DNA of 64,000 bases from Gambelia wislizenii (taxonomy: Eukaryota; Chordata; Lepidosauria; Squamata; Crotaphytidae), in the NCBI GenBank assembly GCA_030847615.1, contig JAUMIR010000001.1:183229001-183293000 (forward strand). The letters are read 5' to 3'. Of this stretch, positions 1-10,779 are shown one piece after another. Under the pieces are notes generated by a model. It was not told the DNA's origin. It saw only the letters and a program-made list of their open reading frames with translations, and searched no databases. Position 1 is the first letter of the stretch, and each line of letters begins with the position of its first letter. The translations under genes and the position numbers were made by a program.

Positions 1-770
1 CCAGTTCTCATTGGCCAGTCTAGTTTCTGGTGATCATTCCTCAATTCTCATTGGCCAGTCCAGTGTCTGGTGATGTGATGCCATGAAGATGTCATATCAG
101 GAGATGACCTCCACCTCCCACCTTGGTCTTAAGCCTTTATTTCCTGTTCCTGTTGATCAGATCATCACTGATTGCCAATTGGAAAATGTACTCATTGCAG
201 AATGAGTTCCGCCACCTTTGCAGGAGGATGGGACTTCCATCATGACAGGGTCCAGGTAGGAATTCTCCCCTTTTTTTCTAGGGGGGCGTGTTTCACCTAC
301 CCCACACTGGGGATTGGGACTGGATGATTGGTTTAGGGTCGTGTCTTAAATAGGTGGTCACTTTGCAAGGGTAGATTTGGTAGATTGGTGAGTACCTTAG
401 TACCTCCCCCTTTTTGGCATGAAAGGGGGGATCTGGAACTGCCGCTTTAGGTCATGCAAACTGAAGGGCTGTGAAAGTGACCTCCTTTGGAGCTGGCATG
501 AGGGATAAACCCTCTCTTTAAGTCCTGCAACTTGGGGGAGAGACTTTTGGGTCAGCCTTCCAGATGCAGGCTGACTGGGGAGCAGTCCAGCTTAATAGGT
601 TCTCCCTGGGGTTCAGGTGTTTTCTTCCAGGGGAAGTTGGGGAGGAGGTTTGGGAGATTTCCCCCTACCCCAACAATTCCCACACATGGTTGTAGCCCCA
701 TTGCAGATCTCTTGGAAAATGTTTAAATAGGTTATACTTAATAAAGTGGCCGTTTACAACCCATTTCATG
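1..770 (+). other. Unassigned retroelement-like sequence (LTR or DIRS terminal region?)
   Basis: No convincing protein. Two CCAAT-type boxes (attggcc) lie within the first 60 bases in near-duplicate 40-base contexts, followed by GC-richer, G/C-run-rich sequence. An AATAAA signal at about 740 is followed by a T/GT-rich stretch. A promoter-like left part and a polyadenylation-like right part resemble the compact layout of an LTR or of DIRS leader plus trailer, and the composition differs from the AT-rich flanks. The left edge is outside the window. I do not recognise a family, so the assignment is a guess. Confidence 0.25.
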
Positions 771-1002
771 TGTCTGGTCTCTTTATTTCTGTGTCAGCCA
801 GCAAAGTCCATGTTCCTCTGGCCTTCCTTTACCACCCTCCCAGTGCTGATGCAGCTAAAAAAGATTCCAGCTAGACAAGGAGGAAAAGCAGGGCCTAATG
901 GCATAAAAACACTTCGTAATAAGGAGGTTTCTTGTCAGAGCCTTTGTTAACTGAGGTATAGCTGTATTACTATGTACTTTGTGGAACCAGCATTCTCTCT
1001 CT

Positions 1003-1450
1003 CTCTCTGGCTTTTCTTCCCAAACGAAGATTCAGGAAGGACTCATCCCGCACTTTATGCAAGCGTGCTGATGACTAAAAAGGCCAATCCGAGATGAACA
1101 AGTCCGGTTGCAGAAAGCACAGCAGAAGGTCTCCTTGGGTGAAGTTTTTGGGTTGTGATTCTTTCTGCGTTGTCGTTTCTCTTCAAGACTTGTTTGGCGT
1201 GAGTTCTCAAAAAAGGCTGCAGCATTGTGGATAGTGCGTCTCCATGCCTCCCGATGTGAGGCCAGGGCGGACCACTGTTGGTGATCAATTTGGCCGAGCC
1301 TGAGATGTTGTTTCAGGGAGTCTTTGTATCGCTTTTTTCGGGCACCCCTCTTACGCTGACCCGTGGTGAGTTCACTGTAGAGTACTATTTTTGGGAGGTG
1401 ATGGTCCTCCATCCTAGAAACGTGCCCTGCCCAGCGCAGCTGCATTCTTA
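1003..1450 (-). pseudogene. 3' part of a non-LTR retrotransposon ORF with C-terminal zinc finger
   Basis: The minus strand encodes about 137 residues beginning LRWAGHVSRMEDHHLPK, then a basic KRGARKKRYKDSLKQHL stretch and an acidic/basic EEKRQRRKN segment, ending in a C2H2/C2HC-like finger (FCCAFCNRTC, then H-x4-C). This is the usual C-terminal end of a LINE reverse-transcriptase polyprotein; the clade is unresolved. Its upstream codons are not adjacent: they lie at 2811-2935, separated by an L2 insertion. A diverged second copy lies at 37612-38000. It is a dead 5'-truncated copy. Confidence 0.75.
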
Positions 1451-1453
1451 ATA

Positions 1454-1490
<37 letters not shown>

Positions 1491-2810
1491 TTTATTTATA
1501 CCCCACCCCTCTGTTAAAACAATCGGGGCGGCTTACAAAAATTAAAATACAATACAGATAAAATCCCCAAACACCCCCCACCGCACCCTCCCCCATAAAA
1601 AAAATATTAAACAATTATAAATTAAAACCAACTAATCTAAAATCGCAATTAAAAACAATAAATACAATAAAATACTATAAATGGCCAGCGGACTAAAAGA
1701 AGCCAGGATCCCCTGAGGCCGGGATCTAATTAGGAAAGGCCTGCCGAAAGAGATCCATCTTTAGTGCTTTTTTAAAGCTACTCAGGGTTGTTATCTGACA
1801 GATCTCGTTCAGCAGGTCATTCCACAATTTGTGGGCGATTACCGAAAAGGCCCTCTGGGAGGTTGCAGACAGCCTAGATTTTTGTGGCTGAAGCAAATTC
1901 CTCCCAGAGGACCGGAGTGCACGGGGAGGATTCTATGGGAGGAGGCGGTTCCAGAGATAAGTTGGACCCAAGCCATTTAGGGCTTTAAAGGTAATAACCA
2001 ACACCTTATACTGGGCCCGGAAACTGATTGGCAGCCAGTGGAGAGATCTTAACACTGGAGTTATATGGTCTCTCCGAGATGTTCCCGAGACCACTCTGGC
2101 TGCCATATTTTGTACCAACTGAAGTTTCCGGACCAAGCATGAGGGCAGCCCCATGTAGAGCGCATTGCAGAAATCTAGACGAGAGGTTACCAGCGCGTGC
2201 ACCACAGTCTCGAGGTCCTTCCAGGAAATGGCGCAGCTGGCGTATCAGCCGAAGCTGATAACAGGCACTCCTGACTGTCGCATTCACCTGACTCGTCATC
2301 TGAAGCGATGAATCAAGGAGCACCCCCAGACTGCAAACACAGTCCTTAACGGAGAGCGTGACCCCATCCAGGACTGGAGGTTGCAACCCAACTCCTGGTT
2401 TCAGGGCCGCTACCGTGAGCACCTCCGTTTTGTCTGGATTTAATCTCAATCTGTTTTTCCTCATCCAGCCCATTACTGCTTTAAGACAGTCATTAAGAGG
2501 AGAGACACCATCGGAATTCGAGGCTGACGATCGGGACAAGGAGAAATAGATCTGGGTGTCATCAGCGTACTGATAACACCCAGCCCCATAACTCCGAATA
2601 ATCTCACCCAGCGGCTTCATATAGATGTTAAACAGCATCGGGGACAGGATGGAGCCCTGCGGAACACCACAAGTAAGCTCCTTTCTGTTGGAGCAACGGT
2701 CCCCGAGCAACACCCTCTGGGACCTGCCCGAGAGGAAGGACCGGAACCACTGGAGCACAGTGCCTCCGATTCCTAACCCTCTCAGGCGATCCAAAAGGAT
2801 GCTATGATCA
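1451..2810 (-). mobile_element. L2-type LINE fragment, 5'-truncated, nested in the zinc-finger LINE
   Basis: On the minus strand the element runs from within the RT to the 3' tail. The tail, at 1451-1540, holds an (AAT)n run next to the rc of a 'gtaagccgcc...gggtataaat' ending typical of L2 LINEs. It lies inside an older LINE ORF: joining 1450 to 2811 restores an open frame across the junction (..NIEA / MQLRW..). Only a short shared 'ata' is visible as a possible target duplication. The 5' end is truncated at the RT motif preceding DHSILLDRL. Confidence 0.85.
1933..2794 (-). pseudogene. L2 reverse transcriptase remnant
   Basis: The open frame at 2794-2006 carries the palm motif [17 protein letters not shown], the catalytic box QYADDTQ and the following [12 protein letters not shown] and GVLLDSSL blocks of CR1/L2-group RTs. 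Near 2205 the reading shifts to a second frame (2205-1933) with MVHALVTSRLDFCNALYMGLP, LQLVQNMAARVVSG and HWLPISFRAQYKVL, all characteristic of the L2 thumb and connector. At least one frameshift makes this copy inactive. The homology is clear; the subfamily is not determined. Confidence 0.85.
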
Positions 2811-2935
2811 ATATCATGGCCTCAATATTGGTGATCCCTGCTTGCTCAACGACAGCAACATTCGTCACGTAGTCAGTCCAGTGTATATTTAGGATTGTGC
2901 GTAGACAGCGCTGATGAAAGCTCTCTAGCTTAAAA
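2811..2935 (-). pseudogene. Upstream piece of the zinc-finger LINE ORF
   Basis: The minus strand reads FHQRCLRTILNIHWTDYVTN then VAVVEQAGITNIEA, the segment that normally precedes the LRWxGHVxRM motif in this LINE type. It is separated from that motif (ending at 1450) by the L2 insertion. Sequence further upstream is not recognisable as the same ORF, so the element is 5'-truncated near 2935. Confidence 0.75.
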
Positions 2936-3334
2936 AAAATCTGTTATAGTAAATCCTCACTATTCTTTATCTTGCACACCTCTGTCTGAATGTTTAAATT
3001 AACAGTTAATGAGGAGGTCCAGACACACTGAACCCAACGACCAACACATTGACTTGTCTAGTATAATGGCCACCTTGAGTCCCAAGAACCCCATCCAGGG
3101 AGGGATTTTAAGGGTAAAAGGGTAAAGTGAGTCATAGGAGCCCAAGAGTTGGGATTGTGGAGCCAACCTGGATAGAGGATCCATAATAACCTGTTTACCA
3201 ACAGATTTCCCTGTGCCTGCTACAGAGATGGAGCTCTGTGGTTCTCTATCATCTGCTGTGGAACAACCCTACTTCTCTGTCCAATTTTTTTTTAACAACC
3301 TGAATTTTAGGAAAGAAAGGGATTTCACAACTAA
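2936..3334. other. Unassigned AT-rich sequence
   Basis: I see no gene, tail or inverted repeat here. Short open frames on both strands lack any recognisable motif. Confidence 0.5.
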
Positions 3335-3555
3335 GGATCCTTTCACACTACAGAATTATAGCACAATGTTTCCACTTAAAATGTCATGGACACACTTCTA
3401 TGGAATCCTGGGGTTTGTAGATGGGCCGGAGGAGCTCTCTGGCTGAAAATTCTAAATGTCCCTACCAAAACTAGAAATCCCATGATTCCATAAGAGGGAC
3501 CCATATCAATTAAAGTGGAATCTTTGTGCTGTAACTATGTAGTGTGAAAGGACCC
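3335..3555. mobile_element. MITE with ~18-bp terminal inverted repeats
   Basis: The left end GGATCCTTTCACACTACA pairs with the right end TGTAGTGTGAAAGGACCC. Internal halves are also partly complementary (ggaatcctggggtttgtag against the 'ctagaaatcccatgattcc' side). The flanking tetranucleotides CTAA and TGAA could be decayed TTAA, which would fit a piggyBac-type target. There is no coding capacity, so it is non-autonomous. Confidence 0.7.
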
Positions 3556-3679
3556 TGAATCAAAGCCACCATAATTCAAGAACAATTTCAAATGTCCTTT
3601 GGGATCTTCCTTCAGTGAGAATAAATTTCTGAAGTTCCAAGTTCTTAATCTTATTTTAATTTTTTACATATTAGAAGTC

Positions 3680-3805
3680 TTTTGTAGTAATAGTTTTTAG
3701 TTGTACTTTGTTTTAAATGACTGTAAGCCACCTTGAAGCCTACAGGGAGAAAGGCAGGATATAAGATGACAGACAGACATACAGATAGATAGATGATAGT
3801 CTTAA
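3680..3805 (+). mobile_element. LINE 3' tail (L2-like) with a short CAGA/GATA microsatellite
   Basis: The string 'tgtaagccaccttgaagcctacagggagaaaggcaggatataa' class (positions 3722-3765) is the familiar L2 tail pattern of squamates and is followed by imperfect CAGA and GATA repeats. The upstream coding part is not visible, so this is a severely truncated insertion. Confidence 0.6.
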
Positions 3806-4802
3806 ATTTTAAAAATGCAATAACAAACTTGAGAATTCTCAAAATGTTGCTCACCCTAGGTTTAATTTGTTGTTTCAGAATTGGAATCTAAAATTGATCA
3901 TAGCTTAAACAAGTTATTTCTTTGAATCTAGACACAGTGGTGAACTTGATTTTTTTTAAATTTAAATAAAATAAAATAAAGTTTCTAATTTCCCATTATG
4001 TTTGAACAGTCCCCATCTGTTCTTAACTGATATCAAGGAAGCATGTTCTCCCCACTCCACAATGCAATGTAACAATTTAATGCAATGAATTTTAAATGTA
4101 GGCACAAGGATTTTTTTTAACAACCTGAGGGAAAGGGGATTTTACAATGTTCCACAGAAAGTACATTTCTGTGGAATTAATGCTTGATCTTACTGATTAC
4201 AATTTGGCATAGAGAAGCATAATATAAAAATACAACTGCTGTTTTCATGAAAATTTAAGTACAAGGTATATATCTCACTATATCTCTTTATATTTACATC
4301 TACATGATGATATTTGATGCATTTTTTTAAAAAAGAAGATGCCCATGCTTTCTTATTAAAGAAATTGCTTATGTCCTAAGCAAAACTAGTTGACTGCTTC
4401 AAAAGGCTTCAGTTTAAATTACCTTCTTTAAGGATTTATTCTTAGTTATAAATCAAATTTTGTGGATTTATGTGTGACATTAAATTAAGATACAAAACTT
4501 GAATACATTTCCATTTGAGAAAACATAACAGATATTTCACTCACCTTCATAGGATTCCAAGTTATTAGCTTGGTTCATTCCCTAACTGCTTGCTCATTTT
4601 GTCCCTCTTTGTTTTAGACTTCTCCTACTTCACCTTTCTTTCTATTTGGGTTGCCAGTCACCCTGACCTTCATTCCTTCCTTTCCTCCCTGTTTTGATTG
4701 ATAGACAGGGTTTTCAGTTATTTTACTTATAGATTGAACGATTACTCCCAAGTTTACATCTCAACTTTCGGAATTTAGCCTGCTGTACTAAAGACCCTTA
4801 AA
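3806..4802. other. Unassigned AT-rich sequence
   Basis: Nothing gene-like is seen. It contains A-rich patches and no recognisable repeat family. Confidence 0.5.
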
Positions 4803-5036
4803 CCTAAAGGCACCAGATCCTGTCCAATCTCAGAAGCTAAGAAGCTATTTACTAGTACTAACCAGGTCATCCCTGGTTAGTACTTGGACTATCAATGAAT
4901 ACCAGGTGTTGCAGGCTTTATTTCAGAGGAAGAAACTGGCAAAGCCACCTCTGAGTATTCCTTGCCTAAGAAAACCCTCTGAAATTCATGGGGTTGCCAT
5001 GAGTTGACAGGCAACTTGAAGGCAAACACACACACC
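4803..5036 (+). mobile_element. 5S rRNA-headed SINE with BovB-type tail
   Basis: The head (aaaggcaccagatcctgtcc ... tggttagtacttggactatc ... aataccaggtgttgcaggct) follows the order of 5S rRNA: the 'gatctcggaagctaag' internal box, 'ggttagtacttggatggg', then 'ataccgggtgctgtaggct'. The body carries 'cagaggaagaaactggcaaa' and the tail 'gggttgccatgagttgaca...acttgaaggc' ending in (CA)n. A short duplicated inverted stretch (agtactaaccaggtcatccctggttagtact) disturbs the head. It is a dispersed Pol III-type element, not a working 5S gene. Confidence 0.8.
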
Positions 5037-6100
5037 TCGCAGATATTTCCTGCTAAGAATTTGACAAAATGGTAAAAACTTCAAGGTTTTCCACTGAATT
5101 TCCTGCCACACCTGGTGTTTCAGAGGTTGGGACAGAGTTTAAGGGTGCAGGCTTATCTGGTTTCTCACTTTCTTCCTCTCTACATAGCTAAGCTTTAAGG
5201 CTTTATCCTCTTCAGCATATTCAGCCTGTTGTCCCATTCCTATCTAAATCGTTAGCTGTTGATATAGCACCATCTGCTACTGAGTTTACTATAATACTGC
5301 TGGGTGTTCTTCCTTCCTGCCACCTCAGCTCAAATCTTCACTCCATTTATCCAGTTCTTCTCCTTCAGTCCCTGGCTCCTCTTGTGATCTTCAGGAAGAC
5401 TCTTACATGATTCTATTGCAGGGGAGATTTAACAGCCCATGCCAAAAAAAGGTAGGAGAGAAAGGAGGCATTCCATGGAAAAGAGCCTTAAATATGTGAG
5501 GGCAAGTGGTGAGAATGTAGTAGCTCAGATTGTCCAGAGTTTGGAAAAGTTATTTTCCCCTTATAAGCCTAGCCAGCACAGCCACTGGCCCTGCTATGTT
5601 AGCATATGCTACTACCCCTCCCATGATGTTTCATAACTACACATAATGGACACTCTTTAGGATAGTGCTGACTGGGGATGTTCAGGGTCAAGCTGACCAG
5701 AGGACAGTCGAGGTCACGGTGGCCTGAGCCATGTCCAGAATCATGAAAACTCAGATAGGATTATGTGGAAAACCCAGTCATTAATGAGTCTATGCTAATC
5801 CATTCAAACATATAAACATTGACCATCCCTCAACCCATACACTACAGAAATCTTTCCTATACATCCTACCTGTCTGAACATTAAGAGGTTGCTGCAAATC
5901 CCATCAATGTTTTGTCACTCTGGAGCTAAGGCAATCAGCCCATTCTGGACCCTTTTGCCCATTCTGCGAGAAAGCCATTCAAGCTTTGTCATAACTAATG
6001 TACCCCTTTAGGGCACAAAATAGGGTACAAATACCACCCTTCCATCCCTAGCTTGGTGTGTCACAGCCAGTGTGTCACAAAAGGGACCTTCCATTATCTT
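5037..6100. other. Unassigned sequence
   Basis: No protein motif is recognised. The last few hundred bases (from about 5820) are C-rich and may belong to the upstream part of the LTR-like copy that follows, but I cannot set its left edge. Confidence 0.45.
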
Positions 6101-6775
6101 TCTCCACAGACCGGATTCCCTGTGCCATCCTGATGCTGTCTGTGTCTCTCTGCTGTGCGGACCTCTATTTCCGAGACTGGTAACTATCGCCCTTCCACCC
6201 TTGACTTCCCTCTATCCAACCCTTCCTGTCTTTCTCCTCAATAGCCTTGTATGGTTCTTAAGAGTGTATGTTTTTGTATGTTAGCATATCTCCTGTGCTA
6301 ATTCAAATACAATACAGTAGGACCCCTGTATCTGCTGATTCATTACCCACTGATTCAGTTATCCACAGGACACAAAACAGCATACCTACCACAGAGTCTT
6401 TCTAAAAAATGCGTAGAGAGACATCCTCTCCATTTTCTCTCCATTTTCATCCATTTTCTAGGTCCTCCAAGGCAAACTCTACAGTATTTTAAAATGGAAG
6501 TCCAATTATTTTCAATGGTGTTCACTGTTATCCACTGTTTTCAGTATCCACGGGCCCCCTTGGAACCAATCCCCTGCAGATACAAGGGTCCTACTATACT
6601 TTGTTTGACTTTAACTGGAGTGCTTTCTACAGTTAGTACTGGTATACATAGGTGAAAAGATCCCCGATGTTACTCTCCTCTCACAGGCCTCCTTTTATAA
6701 TTCTCCCTAATTTCAAGGAGATGCTGGCATTGCACGTGGGATTCCAACATCCCTCCCCCACCTCTTAGGGTAACA
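6100..6775 (+). mobile_element. LTR-like repeat, copy 1, split by a pogo-like MITE
   Basis: The stretch 6170-6310 matches 28800-28925 in order: gactggtaac-tatc, ctctatcca, 'cttcctgtctttctcctcaatagcc' type, 'cttaagagtgt...gtttttgtatg'. After the MITE at 6315-6596 the match resumes: 'gttagtactggtatacatag' here against 'ccttagtaccagtatacata' at 28975. Both copies end in 'gggtaaca'. The layout (C-rich left part, AATAAA in copy 2, CA end) suggests an LTR of an endogenous retrovirus or LTR retrotransposon. No gag, pol or env sequence was recognised beside it. The left edge is uncertain. Confidence 0.45.
6315..6596. mobile_element. Pogo/mariner-like MITE (family P), copy 1
   Basis: Terminal inverted repeats CAGTAGGACCCCTGTATCTG and its counterpart near 6578-6596 (gcagatacaagggtcctact) are flanked by TA on both sides, the target used by Tc1/mariner/pogo elements. 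Internal sequence (ttatccacagg, gtcctccaaggcaaactct) is shared with copies at 19112, 28011, 44609 and 63015. No transposase is encoded. It interrupts the LTR-like repeat, so it is the younger of the two. Confidence 0.75.
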
Positions 6776-7705
6776 GCTTGTTGGGGTAATTCTGAGAGTA
6801 ATCAATTTTGTTGTCAATACCCCATTTAAAAAAAAAAAAAGGTTACTCCAACAAAGTGTGGCCCACTTTGTTGCCAGTCCCATCATCTTCAACATGTTGG
6901 GAGGACAAACCTCTGCACCAGGGAGCCTGTATTGCTAGTATAGGTTCCTTATAAGATTTAGAATCCAGGTTATATGCAATTCTGAACTGCACAGGGAGAA
7001 GGCTACCCGTTGGAGAACATGCCTTTGATATGTGGAAATGGGAGAAATGAGGACATGGTGTATGGTCAGGATTTACATTCACCTCCAGAGCTAGCATGCA
7101 AGTCCCTACTCTTTATCATGTCATACAATTCCTATTTCAAGAGGAACCTGAACATTTGAACAAGGCTTTTGTGTCTCTTTCAACTCCTCTGGCTTTTCTC
7201 CTTAATGATCTCCATTTTGTCTAAGTACATACATTTCCTTACCAGAACATGGTCACTTTCTCTGTATCCTATATAGGGATATAAATAATATTTGGAAATG
7301 TTTTCATCCATGAAAACATTTCAAAGATGTTGGTGAAAAGTGGGGGGGGGGGTATCTCTAAGATTTTTAAGCTGATACCAAGAATGAAAATACTTCGTTT
7401 TAGTTTTATTTCATTTTGAAATTTTAAAAAGGGGCCCACAATGTGAAAAATCATCAGCACACACAATTTCATACCCAGTAGTGGGTTTGTTTGTTTTACA
7501 CATTTTTCATTCCCACACCCAAGAATTAAATATTGTCTGTCTTGCTTATCCCCAGCCCTTTCCATGTGTTCATGTTGAACTCCAGAATGTGCTATAATGC
7601 AGAAAATTCTGAGAATTAAAATGGATCTAACTCCAGAATTTATTTTTTTTTTTACTTGGGATTTATAACCCTGATATGAGGATGGGTAAAGATTGGTTTG
7701 GCATA
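6776..7705. other. Unassigned sequence
   Basis: No supported gene. There is a poly-A run at 6827-6840 and a G run at 7343-7352. The 147-codon minus-strand frame at 7269-7712 shows no motif and lies in AT-rich sequence. Confidence 0.5.
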
Positions 7706-8310
7706 TGACCACTGCAGCAAGGACTTTTATTACTAGGCATTGGAGAAAGGGCTTTACCCCTAAAGAAGGAGAATGGCTAGAGAAATTAATGGATACAGCT
7801 GAAATTAACGGAGAAGCTTACTTATATGTTAGAAAACAAATCAGACTGCAAGTTTTGTAAAACATGGCAACCTCCCTTTGATTATCTACAGAGTAATATA
7901 TGTATGGATGTTAGCGGTCATAATATTTTGTTGGTACCCCAAACTGAACTGCCTTAGTGCAATGTGAGGGAATGGGCTTTGTGATTCATCTTTCTTTAAA
8001 AATGTATTATCCATGATAATGTTTAAAATGCACAATATATTATTAGCATTTATTCATTTTAATAACTTTGATTAGATACCCTGTTGAGGGGTCTTAAAAA
8101 TTATTGATAACAAACTGCTACTTCACTAGGGGGAAGTCCATAATATTGTTTAGGTTGATTATGTTGTACTAATGTGTAATGTTGTTTTTTGTGGGTCTAG
8201 TGAGTTATTTTTTTAAATGTATTGTTGTGATTGTGTTGTATCATGTTGTAAATGGTTATGTTTGTCTATTACTGTAAATGCATAATAAAAATATTTACAA
8301 AAAGGGAAAA
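7706..8310 (+). mobile_element. L1-like LINE 3' end
   Basis: The plus strand reads FITRHWRKGFTPKEGEWLEK followed by LMDTAEI, the pattern found near the C terminus of L1 ORF2 proteins (W-x3-...-P-x3-EW-x2-K). After the stop a T/G-rich 3' untranslated region runs to an AATAAA at 8283 and an A-rich end. The rest of ORF2 is absent, so this is a 5'-truncated copy. The motif stretch is short, so the call is moderate. Confidence 0.5.
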
Positions 8311-10435
8311 AAGCCACTTCATAGAGATTATGAAAAAGCACAAAAGTGCAACCTTCTTGGTCTGCTTCCCACCTGCTCTAGGAAGGCCTTTCCTTAGGAA
8401 AGAAGGGAGAGTTAGCATGTGGCAGGAAAAGATCACTACTGCAGCAGAAGGGTCTTATGGGCCTTCCCTTGTGTGGCAGTGTGCCTTCCCAGTCATCTGG
8501 TCTTCCTCACAGTTCTCTGAAGTCCAGGCTTTTCTTCTTTTGGCTTGTGGCATGCAAAAGGGATAGCCATAGAGGGCCAGGTAGCACCAGGATACAGGAG
8601 TACCATTTTGAGAAGGACCTAGCTCAAAAGGGGACTTGATTTCACTTGAAATTGGAAGCCAAGCTTTTAGATACTGGCAGCTTCCATATCAGTGCGGAGC
8701 CAAATCTGCTCTGGTTTTACCCCAAACTTTGAAAGAGCTATCCAAGGTGCTGAATCAGTTCTGATATAGGGTCCAGTACCTTGGACAGGTCCCTTAAAAT
8801 CAAGGCAAAAACCTAGAACAAAATCACCACTTCTCTGACATGGAAGCCACTAGACACTAGGGTTTTTAGAGCAGTGGAAATTCATATTATGAGTTCCCAT
8901 CCTTCAAAGTCATTTAAGGTTTCATCTCCTCTCTAAAGATGGCGGGCGGTGGTGCATCTGCATATAGGTTCATTGCTGCTGACTTTATTCATAGCAGTTC
9001 ATTCTCCATGGGTTCAGATTAGTGATAAGACATCTGTGAGAGATTTAGATGATTCCTTTATATGCTTTGCTGAAATTAATGAGAAATTAAGGTCTATAAT
9101 AAATTTATTTTATATACTTATCTTGTTTATTATGGAATTATATATGAATCCAATATCTGCCTACATATGTGTACATATATAAACAACACATCCATGTCTT
9201 TTAACAATTAGCAGGCAAATATTAAATCTATTTTCCATAATTGAATTTGGTTTTGCAGTATAAAGTTTTACATTTTCTTTTTGTTAAGTTGCTGTATAGA
9301 ACTTTTTAAATTTCTTTTAAAATTACTTTGTTAAAAATTTGCTTTCAAGCATGTTTCATAGGTGATATGACATTCATGCTTTTAAACACAAGCACTGAGA
9401 CACACACATATAAACTCACAAGCACAGTATAAGACACATGTATAACATGATTCCAGTCTAACTGCAGCTTTACCTGAAAATGCATGCCCTGTTAGTGAAT
9501 CCAAACCTGAAATTAAAAAGGTAAATAAAAACAAAACACATATAAGTTTAGCAGTAGTTTAAATCCAATCAAAACTTCCACTTTTGCCATGACAAATAAT
9601 AATTTAGAACATGAAGTAGTTCCCTGGATTAATGAATAGCAAGTTACCCATGTAGGAAAGAAATTCTTACTTCAGCTGAAACTTTTTAGAATCTAGTGTA
9701 AACACCTCCAAAGCACTTCAAAAATGCCTTATAATCCTTGCTTCATTCATTGTTTCTAACAACCCTTTGAGGTAGGTCACAATTATACAAATTGTTATAG
9801 AATGGAGAATTGAAAAAGAGAATAATTAGCCTTACATAGTGGCTGGATCTGTATCCTATTCTTACAGGTGCAAAATCCTAATTGTGGCTAGCTGATGAAA
9901 TTTTTTTCCATAGAATGCTGTCCCCATGCCATGTGTGTGTGTATGCATGTGTGTATGTGTGTAGTGGTTTTTACCTTTAGTGGAATGTGAACCCAGGGCA
10001 GTTGCTTAAGCCTTGTGTATGCTGTTTCTCTGTGTGTTTGTGTGATGTGTATTGTAGTCATGGTAATATGGTTTTAAGTCAGTTATGCCTCTCCTGAATA
10101 GTTAACAGTGCAATTTCAAGCAGAGCAAGAACAGCTGATTATTGAACTTGGTTCTGTTTGGAATCAGTCATGGTCACCACCACTACCACTACCACTGCCA
10201 AATATTTATATCCTAAGAGACCTACTCACAAGGTTTAGATCAGTGGTTCGGCCTGTGGTCCACATGTGGTCCCCAGGCCTCCAAAAAGATTTTGCTCCAA
10301 AATGCCCAAAAATGATCTCTAGGAGGTGTTTGGGGCATTTTGACCACATTTTTGCAATCTCTATATGAAGTGGTGTATGTTTTTTAACCCTCTGGCCAGA
10401 GCATTGCCAGGGAGTGAAAGAGCTGCCATCGCACC
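8311..10435. other. Unassigned sequence with a short TG-rich tract
   Basis: No gene or clear transposon end is seen. Imperfect (TG)n lies at about 9930-9965. Near 10255-10345 a short inverted match (ccaaaatgcccaaaaat against gggcattttgaccaca) suggests a small foldback sequence. Confidence 0.45.
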
Positions 10436-10779
10436 CCTACAAGTCTATGGCAACCTCATAGAGGCTGGAGATGGAGGTCAGAAGGAGGGGAGCTGACGGA
10501 GGAGGCAGAGTAGCCATAAGACAGAGCGGGAGTGGTAGAAGCAGAGACAACAGTGCACAAAGACGCAGAAATGATGGAGGACTAGGCAGCACTGGCAGCA
10601 GAAAACTTGAGGAGGTGGACCCAAGGGGGGTGGATTGGAGGGAGGAGGAGTTGAGGGGATGGACTTCAGGGGATGGAAAGTTATTAATCACCAAAATGAT
10701 ACAAGGTAATATATGGGAATGTAAGAAGCATTATCAAGGGAAGATAGTAAAAAAGGTAATGGAACACATAAACATAGAG

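Noticed and set aside
1028..1288. Second minus-strand frame within the zinc-finger LINE
   Set aside because: It is the other frame of the same element; homology supports the frame read from 1445.
2358..2807. Plus-strand frames over the L2 element
   Set aside because: Antisense shadows of the minus-strand RT.
7269..7712. 147-codon minus-strand frame
   Set aside because: No motif, AT-driven composition, and its N-terminal end overlaps the start of the L1-like sequence.
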